The notes under the pieces: generated by a model
Told to the model about the DNA's origin: nothing
What the model saw: the letters and a program-made list of their open reading frames with translations, nothing else
The model's database searches: none
In this document: positions 1 through 12,454 of the stretch, piece by piece
Layout: every line of letters starts with the position of its first letter
Numbering within the stretch: the first letter of the stretch is position 1
Origin: Nectonema munidae
Lineage: Eukaryota; Nematomorpha; Nectonematoida; Nectonematidae
Assembly: GCA_030549495.1 (NCBI GenBank)
Contig: JAUIRK010000710.1
Span: 62,001-126,000 of the forward strand
Direction of reading: 5' to 3'
DNA: 64,000 nt
Position numbers and translations under genes: made by a program

Positions 1-2990
1 AGTTTTCAGTTATTATCGAATACTTTGTTCCGTTTTAGTTATGCATGCCTTTGTTTGTATAAAGAAGTGACCTTGAAATAAATTTCAATAAGTGTGTATA
101 AAAACTATTTGCATGTATTGGCGAATATGGAAAATGATAGGTATGTCGTATTCTTCTAGTTCAAGCTGTGCTGATGAAAGCTTTTATATTGAATGAATTT
201 CTATATTTTCTTCAAAAAATTGGACTAAATGAGCCAAAAAATCTCAAGCTATTAGATATCATTTATATATAGCAGTTTAGAATCTCCTCAAACATTATAA
301 AAATCATGTCCTCCTCATAGATTTTACGAAAAAAGCTCACAGGTTCGTTTTAGTGTCAGTTTTTTAATATGAAAATTTGCGTTATTTTGTTTTAGCTCTG
401 GCACAATTAAATAACACTTATATTTGTTTAGAGTTTTTTTTTTATATTTTTTTTTAAAGAAAAGAAGTTATGAATAGATTTATTGAAAATCAAAATATCC
501 CACGGCCTTCTGGTCCATCAAGTGTGGCGTTGTAAGTCCTTTGACAAAGTTTCCTCGCTTAGTAGATGTATTCGCAGGCTCCAGAGGAGCTAGAAATGGA
601 GCCTATTTAGAATCTAAATTTGATGAGCATCTGGTGGACCAATTAAAATTAAGAACTACTAGATAAAATTCTAGGGCGTAATTCTTTTCGCCTATTTCCT
701 CCAGCAGTCTATGAGCTCATTTGCATTTGGCAATAACGGACAGCTGTCAATTACCAAATTGTTTACATTCCTCTAGTTTATTAGAATTAAACTATCTTTT
801 TTGTCAGCTTCTTATCCTAATAATTTTTGTAGTCTCTAGAATACATACTGACTTAATTGAAGTAATTTTGAAATTGAAAGCTACAATGTGATGATGCACA
901 CGTCTCTGCCTAATGAATCGTGACGATGAATGGCATCATCACATTCGCAAATTAAAAATTAGATTTTAAAATACAAAATTCTTGTAATTTTCAGAGATAA
1001 TTAAAAAAGATGTGAAAGCGTCGGAGATCATTTGCGATTCGGAAGGGGTGGTTTTAACCACCGCTCATTGGATCTCATCATTTTCTATAAACGTGTCCAC
1101 CTTTGTTATTAGGAGAATCCTTGAAAAACCATTTTATTTCTGTATCTAATGATTTGTAATGCATTTTTACTTACGTTTACAAAAACTTCCTTCTAAATTG
1201 TATGCAAGATAACGTTTCCATAGAGGCTGGGTGGGTGTCTTCCATTTTTCCATATATAAAATAGCCTCAATATTTATGAAGCTTTCTAAAAGAGTATTAG
1301 TAAAATGAGTTGTTATTTGGTGCTGGAACATTAGAATTGTTATGAACAAAATGATGAATGATATATCAAAATGTTTGAAAGCAGTTAGAGCCCCTGTCGA
1401 ATATCAATCACAGATTTGGTTTTATTTTAGTGGAACAAAATGTGTTCCATGTCAAAATTTTGGTTATAAAAAAAGTTTTGTTGTGCTTTCACAGGGAGAA
1501 TTTTTTCGTATTAAAAAATGAGATTGGAGAGAGAAAATATAAAAAGTTGATATTTAAAAAATGAAACCGATGATTTTACAAGTCTTGATATTTCTAAAAA
1601 AAAACGAATAAATGAAGGGGAAGCAAAATTTTAAGAAAATATGAAAAATGGCGTCTTTGCATTTTCAAAATAATTGATACTAAATATAAATACAGCAAAA
1701 CCTTTCCTAGCGAATACCTCCTTAAAACAGACACCTGCTGATTACGGACATTATTTCCATTCTCAAATCACTTTGAAACAAAATAACAAGAATCTATATA
1801 AAATTTTATAAAATTTGAGACATTAAAGATGAATATATAAAACTTTTACTTATGTTGGCTATTGAGTATTTGTTGTGATACACCATTTGTTATATCATGA
1901 CACCTGACAAAAGTTTTTTTTAATTTTGTTTCTCATTTGATCAATTCGTTGATGATTATTTTACAAAGGAAAAATGTGTAAACCTGAAATAAACGAAGCT
2001 TTGGAGGGTATAACATGAAAGGAATACAGCCATCGCCAATCTTGGGGTTGAGTGGTTTAGAGTGATGATAAAAAATAATAAAATCAAAGAAGCGATAATA
2101 GGCATGATGGATCGTTGCTGCTTCTCTCATTCATCGGCACAGTTTGCAGCACACATCAAAGGCACCAAGGAAGACATGCAGATGGCTGGCGTGTGGTTGG
2201 AAATATAATGTACCGCAAATAATAATAATATAGCGCTGGGCAAGGAAGTGTGAAGGCGAACAAATACTGTATTGTATTTTCTCATTAAAGATTTCTATCT
2301 ACTTGCAAGAATGTAAAATGTAATTTGTGTTGCTTTATTACTACAAAACGAGTATGTATATGAAGAATATATATAGAAGCTTAGTGTGATGTTGTGTTCC
2401 CCCAAGCCTTCCACAGCATAAAGTTTATTATTCTTGACACACATTGTACATATGTTACGCATACTATACATAGAGTGGGTAATGATTTACACGACTTGTT
2501 GATGATGTGGGAAGAGGATTATGACAGTGCACTAAATTCTTTTCAAGAATTCGTAAAAAGGTGCTAAGAAAGACTAGCTTTTCCAATACTTGGTCTCAAT
2601 TTTCAAAAATGTTGGAAATTTGGGATATCCAACATTTTGAGATTCAGAAAGGCGAATAAAATGTATAATTGCTTACTTCAAAATTTGATCGAGAAATAAT
2701 CAAAGTAGTAAAGGCTAGAATGTTATTTCTTTAACAATTAAAAATTATTTGAAAATTAAATGTTGATAATGTAAAATGAGGTGTGGTATCAAAACTCGTA
2801 CCAAAACCAACTTCATCCAAATCACTTTTACTAAATCGCCTCATCTATTTTTTATTCGGTGATTTTAGTTGTTTAGTTAAATATTAAAAATATTAAATTA
2901 TTTGTGTTCTATTTGTAAAAAATCATAGTACAGCTAAAATCTAAAAACTAAAATCATAGAGGTCATCCGAACTCAAGGTAATTCGGTTTC
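1..2990. other. AT-rich stretch without a recognisable gene
   Basis: No open frame here carries a motif I know. The sequence is about three-quarters A+T with long homopolymer runs. The only less AT-rich patches are 500-760, described separately, and 2100-2260, which gives no convincing open frame. Probably intergenic DNA or decayed repeats. Confidence 0.5.
470..661 (+). pseudogene. possible decayed coding remnant, unknown
   Basis: An ATG at 470 opens 21 codons ending PSGPSSVAL. There the reading meets a GTAAGT at 532, which could be a splice donor. From 535 a second frame gives about 42 codons (SPLTKFPRLVDVFAGSRGAR and onward) with more balanced codon use than the surroundings. The two pieces may be one gene broken by a small indel, or an exon followed by read-through. 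I do not recognise the product. It could equally be a transposon fragment or chance. Confidence 0.18.
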
Positions 2991-3000
2991 TAAATAATAT

Positions 3001-3095
3001 TGCCTTGAGGGCAAATTGTCCAGAAACCCAATTGTCCAAATGCGGCATTGTCTTGAGGCCAAATTGTCTCTGAACCCGGGCAGTAGTGTCCAATT
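3001..3095 (+). repeat. TTGTC-rich repeat motif, left copy
   Basis: This is a block of the words GCCTTGAGGGCAAATTGTC and TTGTCTTGAGGCCAAATTGTC (shown here in parts), followed by TGAACCCGGG. A block with the same words lies in inverted orientation at 5452-5505. A looser relative is at 62,686. The inverted pair could be the ends of a 2.5-kb element, but I see no target-site duplication and no coding sequence between them. Confidence 0.35.
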
Positions 3096-4297
3096 TTTTA
3101 TATGTGGAGTGCAATGATTTGTCATGGTTAAGTACTGCACAAGTCAAAATATATCTAAAAAGTAAGATACAAATGATTTTTTATGAAATCCTTGAAATTG
3201 TATATATATTTTTTTTAATTTTGAAGGTCAGCTCCATATTTTGTTAGAGGAATTGGAATGGATTCACTGAGATGGGATGACACCTGTTCACAACAGAGTT
3301 CTACATTTAGATTTTAGAATTTTCATCCTTGAAACTCTAATCCACAAGTCTACGTGAACAAAAGCTTTAGATCCATTTAACTTAGGTTTAAATATTTTGT
3401 AGAATCATCTGATGTCCAAAAGTGTGAGACTCTCTCTTCACTTTTTAATTGCAAAGTAGCAATTTCCATTTCCAATTAAACCTGGTCTAATTAGAAAGAT
3501 GCCCTATTTTCGATCCAATGTCTTGAAAACCTGGAATCATAAATAAGTTTGAGATAAATTGGGTTACACACAGGATGTCAGTGAAATATAAAGTGCATGC
3601 TAATAGTTATCAATAATGATCTCTTAGAAAAGCCATATATACATCAATTTTAAAAAAATCATTTCCAGTAGACTCAAAGATTCTCACATTTTAAAGGCAA
3701 AAATATGAAAGTTCTCTTTTTTTATCTGGGGATTTATAAACTTTTTTTATCTGGGGATTTTTTTTAATGCTATAAATTACTTTGTCTTTATTTAACGTTA
3801 AACATGGAGATAACTTATCAATTCTTCAGGGGGGTTTGGGCATTGTTTAATCCAGCTTCTTTCAAAAAAAATTTTTTTAGAGATTCATAACATAGTATGA
3901 ACATTAGTGCTTATGCAAACAAAGGCGTAGCTTGAAATTTTTGGAGAGCACAAGAAAAATTATTAGAGGAGAAAAAGTGAAGCATATATAGCTTTACACT
4001 CGAGTATATATTTGAAATAAAATTTTGTGAAAAAAGTATAAAAAAATTGAAATTGAAAAAAAGAAAAATCGGAATCAGAAAAGGAATTGTATACAATTTG
4101 TGTAGAAGAAATGATGTTCACTCAAGATACCACCTCATGGACGTGTGTAGGCCTGCATTTGTTCAGCATGATAAAAGGACCTTTCAGGAAATAGTAACAG
4201 CTACTAAAGCTAAAGCGATTTAACACCCGTGACACCTAATTTTCTTCAAGATAAGCAGAAATTGGATTTTTCTGACTTCTAGTTAAGGATGCATTTT

Positions 4298-4412
4298 AAC
4301 CAAAGCAATGTTGCTGAAGAAAACGCAGACGGACTCTCCTTTTAAAGAGGATTAAATTGAGATGAGCGAAGTCGTCTGCGTTCCCCTTGGGAACATTCGT
4401 ACTAAATGGGCT
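4298..4412. mobile_element. degenerate piggyBac-like MITE (tentative)
   Basis: A TTAA at the left is followed by CAATGTTGC. The right end reads GTACTAAATGGGCTGA, close to the GTACTTAATGGGTTAA end of the clear copy at 34,032-34,160. Inside is a hairpin: arm 4322-4335 pairs with 4369-4381 (AACGCAGACG against CGTCTGCGTT), and CGTCTGCGTT also occurs in the clear copy. The right TTAA is mutated. Similarity was judged by eye over short words only. Confidence 0.28.
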
Positions 4413-5451
4413 GATGTGCAAAAACGGTGTCTCCACTGGGGACCAGGAAAAATCGTCTACTCTTAGCAGAAGTCAGTATCCATTACATCATTAGACGCAG
4501 AACAAACCAATAGGAAAAGTGATTTGCTAATAATTTTCATGCTTTAATATACTCTCTCTTTTTTTTAAATTTTTTCAATCAAAATTTTTACAAACACTGT
4601 ATGTGTTTCGGTAAAAAGGTAAATACTAATCTAATCAATATTATTTATACAAAATATTTTATCTTTAAAAATATTTTGTATTTTATGTTTTTATAATGTA
4701 TATTATTTCCTCTCCTGCCCTCTGGCTGTCACTTCAGGTCTTTCTTCCCCAGAATTTGACACATGAGTTAGTATTCACAGTCCAATAAACACTGATATAA
4801 TTCTAAGAACAACTATTTGATGACTTAATGATAAAAATGTTGCTTTAACAATAAACTGCTTCAATCGTTTTTTTTTTGATAAGTTCTTTCATGATGCATA
4901 TTTTTAAGGGAAAGGATAGTTCAGTATTTTAATTGCATCTTATTAATTAGGTCATTCAGTTTACTTAAATAGTGATGGTAATTGAAGCATTAAGAAGTCT
5001 TTCTCCCAACAAGCTAATACTCTTCCATCTCCTACCATCCTTTGCTAGAGTACCATAACTTCATAAGAATTTTCCATATCTTAGTACTTGTAAGTTTTCA
5101 GGAAAACTATATTTCATATGCACTTGAAAAATTAGATCCTGCTTCACACACTTTAATTTTGTATTAAATGGAAAAAATATTTAGCGCTAATTGTTCCACT
5201 TAAGCAGCTTTCTGCCTTTGTTAATTTGAAAGTGAGCAAATAAGTTTAATAAAATTTAAATCACCATGAAAGAGAAAATAAATCATTTATCCATGTCATG
5301 CAGAGTATATAGCGATGGAGAGAGATGCAACATGTCATGTATGAAACAAGCTCATCTATCTCTCTTCTCAATAAGAACTAATGAGAGAGATATAAAGTTA
5401 AACGCACAACACAGCAAGGATGACTGCAAAGATAAAAACATATTCAAGCGG

Positions 5452-5505
5452 TTCCAGGACAACTTGGCCTCAAGACAATTCGGCGTCAAGGCAAAATTTT
5501 TATCA
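5452..5505 (-). repeat. TTGTC-rich repeat motif, right inverted copy
   Basis: On the minus strand this reads GCCTTGACGCCGAATTGTC, then TTGAGGCCAAGTTGTCCTGG, matching the words at 3001-3095 in opposite orientation. An 88-codon open frame covers 5266-5532, but it has no motif and its end is made of this repeat, so I do not call it a gene. Confidence 0.35.
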
Positions 5506-5509
5506 ATAT

Positions 5510-6380
5510 ATTTAGAGGCCCAAATGATTTAAGGAGTTGTGAACTGTCATCAGTCAAACAAATCCCAAAATGTAGACATGCTTGACACAATCTTCAAGAA
5601 TCATTTGCAGCAAGAACATTTTTAAAGTTTTTTGTAAAAAAAACGCGAATCGAAATTTTAAGTTAAGTTCTAAACCTAGGGGATATTCTTGAAGAATAAA
5701 TTACTGACCTCATCTCATCCAACCGTCTTCCTAACTTGAAGTCTTTAATAATGTTTTGAACCAGGTCCTCTATGGTGATTTTAAAATCGTTCATCCCAAT
5801 TTCAAAAATTATTCATATATCGCCTGAGAATTAAAAATTTGAATTCAAGGGTGCCTCAACATTTTCCCTAGATGCTTTCTGAACGCATAAATGGCGACAG
5901 CCATTCCCACAGCTTCCTATAAGAAAAAAAATTGAAGCAAATGAAGGATAAATAAAATATTCCAAAAACAAGGCGATACAACATTTTGCCCAGCACACGG
6001 AAATCTTAAGTAAAAGGCGAAAGTTTTATGCGATTTGTACCGAACACAACGAAAGATTTATACTTTGTCTGATGTATAAAAAATAGAGATTACTTTGGAA
6101 AAATGAAATCGAAAATTTAAAATGAAAAAAATTTAAGAGAATTTCTCTTAAAAATTTATTAAAATTTATTAAAATTATTTCTTTACATTCTATTAAATTT
6201 AATTTATATCAAACTTTTTTGAGAAAATTTTTTTCATGATACAAAGTAAAAGTTCAATACAATTTATTCAATTATGATAGATGGCGTTAAGAAATAGAAA
6301 TTTTAATTTTTTGAAAGATGGCATTTTATATTTTTTTTAAATATTATAAATGAGATATATTTATCATATATACTTTAAAA
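5510..6380. other. AT-rich stretch without a recognisable gene
   Basis: I see nothing supportable here. A/T runs and a few short open frames lack motifs. Confidence 0.5.
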
Positions 6381-7115
6381 ACATTATTATTTATTATAAC
6401 AAATATAGAAAGATTGTATAAACTGGACACTTTATTTTTGCTTTGAAAAAGAGTTGGATCATATGAAGAACAACCACCCGAACAATTCTGGGGTGGTTAT
6501 TCTTCAGAAGAGAAATCTTTAGGCTGGCTATTCTTCAGTTGAGTTTTATATTTATTTAAACTTTGAGATGTGTATTGTATAATTAAATTCGAGCGTATAC
6601 TAAACAAAGTGTTTTTGATCGGATTACACTGATACTGATTTCCTGAAAACATACTATATATAATCACTAGTATATATTTAATCTTATAACACTGCATAAT
6701 CTTGAAACAATATCCTTTATACTAACCTATCCTTTATCCTACTTCTAAATATCCTTTATTTTACCGTTAAAAAAATAATCTTTTTAGTTTATGTGAGCAC
6801 ATATCTCAACAATTTCCAGTATAAAAGTAAATGTAAATTTTAATATTTTAGTTTTTACCAAATAAATTTTTTTAATTTTGTTTCAGTGGTATATTCTGTA
6901 CAATATTATTGGAAAATGATTTGGGGTGGTGGTTCTTCAAAAGGGCCATACGGGGTGGTTGTTCTTCACTTGCTACTAAAATATTGTCTTGGGGTGGTTA
7001 TTCTTCATATGATCCAAGTAGTTTATACTCCGAAACTAAACAGCAACATCACCAATAAAGTGTCCAGTTTTTCCAATTTTATATATTTGTTATAATTTTT
7101 TCACGTCAATGGGCA
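6380..7115. mobile_element. inverted-repeat element with GGGGTGGTTATTCTTCA subrepeats
   Basis: Two arms face each other. The left arm (about 6391-6495) and the reverse complement of the right arm (about 6995-7110) share TATAACAAATATA, ACTGGACACTTTATT and GGATCATATGAAGAA, then an AACCACCCC block, in the same order. The word GGGGTGGTTATTCTTCA or a close variant occurs at about 6489, 6903, 6953 and 7000. Inverted forms are at 6464 and in the arms. There is no coding capacity, so it is a non-autonomous element or a foldback. I found no target-site duplication, so the superfamily is open. Confidence 0.6.
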
Positions 7116-7598
7116 TATCTGTCAGAAATAATGTTTTTAAATATTATTATTTATTTACGTCATTTTAACCCTCACAAGGTTCTTAAATCAATTTTTGATA
7201 GATCCAAAAAGAAACGCGTTCTTTCAAGTACGGGTCAATGAACTCAATTTCAAGTCATAACACTTGCACGAAGTGAAAGGGCTACCGAAATGAGGCAGTT
7301 TAACATTTTATAGCTTCTGAAATATTTCTAAATCTTGAATAAATTTAACTTTGAAAAAATTAGTCAAAAAAGTTCGCGCCAATATTTCATAATGAAGTCT
7401 TCATACAATTTTGGTAAATGAAATGTGTAGTATGAATAAGTAATGATCGATGTTATCTTTAAATTGAATAGTATTTTGAATTTCATTGTATCATTTTAAG
7501 GTTTTAACTGTTTTTAACTTTAAATATCAAATGTTACAAAAAATTTTGCTTTATTTCGATAATACCATATCATCAGGAAGAGAAACACCACAGCGTGT
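7115..7598. other. intergenic AT-rich DNA
   Basis: No gene seen. A TTAACCCTCACAAGG word near 7168 and GTACGGGTCAATG near 7229 faintly recall piggyBac-type ends, but the match is too weak to call. Confidence 0.4.
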
Positions 7599-7606
7599 GT
7601 TTTAAA

Positions 7607-7864
7607 CAGGACCGGGCCTAGTGTTCGTTGGGCCCTAAGCAAAATGGATTGTGCGGGGCCCAGTGTGGGTAGGAAAAAAGATTAAAAGTGAGAAATAAGA
7701 TTTTGAAAAAAAGAAAAGAGATTTGTTTTATTACTTTTTCATCAACACAAAATGACGATCAAAGTAACTTTACTTTGCGAATTTTGCGTTTAGCGAAATC
7801 ATACAATATATCATCAAAATGAAAGATGAGAAGCATAGCTGGCAGTGGCCTAAGCCCGGCCCTG
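7607..7864. mobile_element. hAT MITE, 258 bp
   Basis: The terminal inverted repeats are CAGGACCGGGCCTAG on the left and CAGGGCCGGGCTTAG on the right (reverse complement). The flanks are an 8-bp duplication: GTTTTAAA at 7599-7606 and GTTTTAAG at 7865-7872, seven of eight identical. CAGGG-type ends and 8-bp duplications are the hAT signature. It has no coding sequence, so it depended on a hAT transposase supplied from elsewhere. Confidence 0.85.
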
Positions 7865-7879
7865 GTTTTAAGCACGTGT

Positions 7880-8440
7880 TTTTTTTTAGAATTTTTCTTA
7901 CTCCTATTCCAGTGTAGAAAAAAGTTGCAATGTTACTATTACTCTTCCTAGGAAGTAAAATATTTTATCCTAAAAAATTTTTTTAATTAAAAAATTGATT
8001 AATAAATATTTTTTATTAATCATATTAATAAAAAAAGAAAAACGACTGAGAAAAGTTAGTTCTTAAAAATAAGATTGCTTCATACAATATGAGTAATGGA
8101 GTAATAAGTATACTTTTTCATTTCTTACTCCCCAATCTTGGCTTTGAGGCGAAGTTTTGTAGTAAGAATCGATGAAGCCTAGCAAGCTTAAATGGCATTT
8201 AAAGTCAAAACTTCCTAAACTAAACTCGTATATAAGCATCACATTGAAATCATTTCTAAGATTTGGAACAAAAAATTGCTCTCATGCAAAGTTGTATCAA
8301 TTTTAGACATAGAAAAGGTAGGGATATTCAAGTGATAGATAAATAAATTAAGAACTTTCAATGTAGTTTACACATTATTTAACTTCACAACACTATACAA
8401 TTTTAGTACCACTTTTTATATTGGGTAGTGCGGGTTATTT
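7880..8440. other. AT-rich stretch without a recognisable gene
   Basis: Nothing supportable is seen apart from A/T runs around 7970-8040. Confidence 0.5.
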
Positions 8441-8443
8441 ATC

Positions 8444-9005
8444 CTGGTTTTCTTTCTCTGCAGAATTCAGAGTTTTTGCGGATGGATAGTAGTGATGTGG
8501 GAATCCGATTCTAACCTTGTTAGTACTCAAGCTATCACTCTGCATCATTGATCCTTTCCCACTTTGGGAGCGTTCTCTCTTGTTGCAGTTTTAGGCGTTT
8601 AGTGAGGTGGAAAGTCTAGGTAGATCCCATACTCAGCATTGCGAGCGGGTCCACGATATCCGAAAGGATGGGTTCGAACGTCACAAACAACACCTAAATT
8701 AATTCAATTGTATTGAAGAAAAAATGGGATCGCCAGGATGTGAAGAACATATAGAAATTCGGAGAAGGAATGCTAGGAAGCAGCCCCACAAACGTGTTGA
8801 AGTAGTATTGAATCAAGTACATTAGAGCAAGCAGGCTTACGTGTGCAACCAGGTTGAAGAAGTAGGAGCAAATAAACGACATAGCGATTGAGTGTGGAGA
8901 GTGTGTGTGTGTGTGTGTTCTCGTGTTTATCCTACTACTACTACACACTGGCGGCGATAGGCATGATGAGTGGAGTGCTTTCTAGTGGGAGGAGCATGAG
9001 GTAAG
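8444..9005 (+). other. GC-elevated patch, possible exon/first-exon region
   Basis: This stretch is clearly less AT-rich than its surroundings. It has acceptor-like tracts ending TTTCTTTCTCTGCAG at 8464 and TCTCTTGTTGCAG near 8588. An ATG at 8963 is followed by 38 bases ending ATGAG and a strong donor GTAAGG at 9001. A (GT)n run lies near 8906. This could be a 5' exon and promoter of a plus-strand gene, but I could not find a downstream exon with matching phase. The open frames on the minus strand here carry no motif. Treat it as a candidate only. Confidence 0.22.
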
Positions 9006-9318
9006 GAAGTTCTATGCGCCTTAGTGAAATAGTAAGTGCACCGCAACAAACAGCCTTTTGAAATGTGATCATCCCCTCCTCCTTCCCATAAAACGTAGCG
9101 CACGCAGCGTTTTGTTACCGTGGATCCGTGTAATCGAATCATTGCACGCAACGCCTGCCTCTTGTTGGGTGGAAGGTTGTACTCATTTCACTCAACGCCT
9201 AACTACACAGATTGACTGCCGCGAGAATGTATTCTCCGTTGATGAAGGTCGGTTGGATCAATAAAAAAATGGAGTGAAAAGAGTCTCTTAAAGTAAATAT
9301 AAGTAGGTAAAATGTATA

Positions 9319-9357
9319 TATGTATGTATGTATTATTATTATTATTATTATTATTAT
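9319..9357. repeat. microsatellite (TATG)n then (ATT)n
   Basis: A short TATG run passes into about nine ATT units. Confidence 0.9.
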
Positions 9358-9359
9358 AT

Positions 9360-12300
9360 TGATGATGCTCGGCTCAACCAATAATAGTGAAATAATACGA
9401 AGTAATTATAATAATTTCGATTGCAAATTACGGCACACGATTTAAACGTTGAATGAATGTCTTCTATTCTGTCCCAAATACATAATATATTTCCTTCTTC
9501 TATACCATTTTCAAAGCTTTGATCATTTGAAACCAGGGTAGTTAACTTATTTACGAGTGTATGCCTTCTCTGCATACGTTTTGGTAGCGCTAATTGACAT
9601 TATTTGCGAAATCAATAAATAACAAACTCGTCAATGAACAAACAACGACACAGCCTGGCTTCTTAAACTTAAGGGTGCTTTGCAGTCCTTGAGCTATTTC
9701 AAGTTTTACGCGTATGCCAACATGAAGGCCAGTTCAACCGATATGACTTCTTGATTGCCCACAAAAATGATATATATACTGGTTAAAGTATCATCACTGA
9801 AAAATTGAGAAAACTTGATGTATAAAATTTGAAAAACAAAATGCAAAATTAAGCATGCCACCTACTTCAATCTTTTGTAATAGAGCAGAGTTAGTATCAT
9901 TCTCCAAGAATCACCGAAAGGCATAAAAATTAAAAAAAAAATATAAATCGATGGGACAATCTTTCACACAGCGCTGACTACTTGCTTTGAGTTCCGAAAT
10001 GAAAAACTCAGCAAAAAAAGTACACGCTTAAGCTCTTATGACATGTTTGAACGAATAGAGATGTTCAGACAAAGTACAAGCGAAGAAATTTCATCATTTA
10101 AGCGTTTTAGAACTAGAGTTCTATTAATCAAAGTATGTTTTAGACATATGTAAAATAGAATTTATTAACAAAGAAGAAAAAGAAAATTCAGAACTACTTG
10201 AATTTACAAAACTTTAAAAATGAATCCGAATTTTTGGAAGAATGTTATCGAATAAAATTTTATATATTTTAAAACTTTAGTTTTTTTGCAATCCAAAAAA
10301 TAAAATTAATTCTTAAAATATTTTAGATATAAATAAACAAATTCTTTGGATATTCTTAGTGCTAATTGAAATGGCTTAGTTCCAATTTGAATGTGCTTAG
10401 TGCCAGTTTGAACTTGAAAAGTTATGTTTAATTTTAAAAATGTTTAAGATAATATTTCACAACAAAATTATCATTAACAAAAAAATTAATAGTTCATAAC
10501 ACTTTATACGAAAATTTATGAAATGACGCTGGAACTTAATTTTTTACAATTAATTGCAACAATGTAATATTGATATGTTGATAGAAAAATGTTATAGACA
10601 ATATTGTGATAAAAATATTAAAAAAAATGAATAGCATACATACAATTTAAAACAAAGGTATAAACTATATATATATCGATTTATATATTTTAAATTATTG
10701 TGAGAATGAATATTTCGATAAAGTTGAGGGTCTAGTTGAAAATACAAAATTATTCCATAGTACTCAGAAGAATAAGGCACGCATGCAGACTTTTCAAAGA
10801 CAATGCTTCTTTTTGCTGTAAAGCTTATTATTAAATGTTGGAAAACAATGCACTCTTAATTCAACATCTTGCGACAACTACTACATCATGACTCTCTAGG
10901 TATCAAATATTTTGCCAACTATCACATTATCCTAAATTAACCTCATTCGATAACTCTCTTTCCGCCAATTCGCCTTTTTGCATTGTTCTTTCCAATTATA
11001 ATGAATTCCTTCTGACTACATCTCCTTATTTCTTTTATATTTGTGAAAGTCTGGAATTAACTTCCATCTCATGCACTACAATAGCTGCTTGTGTCCCGGA
11101 ATGCTTGCGTGTGTGTGGAGAGAATAATGTGTGGGAGTGAGTGAGGGCGAGAGAAGATTGTGCAACACAGCACTTTTGTCTGTGTACACGATTTTGACTA
11201 GAGACAAGTATAGAGGAGTCTGAATTATTAAGAAATTTAAGGCATCATAATTAGTCTTGCGTAAGGATATAAAATATGTGTCTGAATAATAAGTAGGTAT
11301 CTTTATTTTTATTTTAGTGTAAAGTAAAAAATCTTCGCTCAATATTCGCACACACAAAATTCCGTCAAATGTAATAACACGAACTTAATTTCTGCAGATT
11401 GAAGCTTTTTTATGCCAATTTTTTAATAACATTCAAAATCTTTCACATATAAAATTAAAAAGGACTGCAATTTCGATATTAAGTACGCTCAAAAAGTAAA
11501 AAAAAAACTTAAATAATAATTAAGGCTAAATATCTGAAAATTTTTAAATGTTTTATTTGCGACATTTTGCATTTTTTTTCTCGATAAAAATATTGCTATG
11601 GACGTGTATCACTTTTTGCCGAAAAGAATCCAAATTTTGCGAAATCATGATTTTTATTAAAGAATAATTAGAAGATATTGCGATCGATTCCAATCTTTGT
11701 AACTAATTAGAAACTTCACTTTTTCTTTAATTTGCTTAAAAAGATCAAGATTTAGGGAATTCTTGAGAGAAGATATTGGATTATTTTTAACGCTAACAAT
11801 TGACTTGCCAATGCGCACGCAATAATAATAGTCTAAGAAATATTGCTTCACCAGCAAATATTGAATGTTTTGTTACAAACTTTCCTTTTATATTTCTATG
11901 CAAGTTTTGGTAAGGCTGTCTACTTTCGTGCCTCCGTATACCACAAGGTCGTGCCTTTTTTTGGTTGTTGGTATCGCATTCAAGAGAAAAAAGATTTTCC
12001 GATAACTGGACTCCCACGCTCGAACCATCTGTCTATCTGCCTAGGTATAAGGAATAAAAAGGCAAATACTATATCATATCACCTTGCAGAAATAGATAGA
12101 ATTTTTTAATTTTGTGTTGCTAGCGTATGGCTCATACCCACAGTATTGGATGACTTTATTGGATGACTTTCAGCCAATGAATGGGGTGATTCTCATTGAG
12201 TGACATCAAAGATAAAAGTAAATTTGTGCGATGACGGGGCATATTTCCCGAGGCGAAGAGGGCGAGAAATGGGGCAGAATTGACAAGCAAGTTTTTTTTA

Positions 12301-12450
12301 AAGTTATAGTATTATTAATGAAAATAAATTTTAAAAGCTACCTTTTTGGTAAATATGAAATTTTGGATAACTTAATATTTTCACGAACGCCTGTAAAATC
12401 TTCACCTTTTTGTGGATGCAAAATAATTTTTTGAATGTAGTTTGATCCTT
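9360..12450. other. 3-kb stretch without a recognisable gene
   Basis: Mostly AT-rich. The patches at 10,900-11,180 and 11,780-12,110 are slightly richer in G+C and hold open frames of 60-93 codons, but none has a family motif, a plausible start context and splice signals together. I see nothing I can name. Confidence 0.45.
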
Positions 12451-12454
12451 TATT

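Noticed and set aside
5266-5532. 88-codon open frame on the plus strand
   Set aside because: No motif, poor start context, and its 3' part is made of the TTGTC-rich repeat.
8640-8690. B-box-like GGTTCGAACG, possible tRNA or SINE
   Set aside because: No matching A-box at the right distance and no stem structure.
8694-9151. Overlapping open frames on the minus strand of 84 and 74 codons
   Set aside because: They run through a GT microsatellite and lack motifs; more likely shadows of a GC-richer untranslated region.
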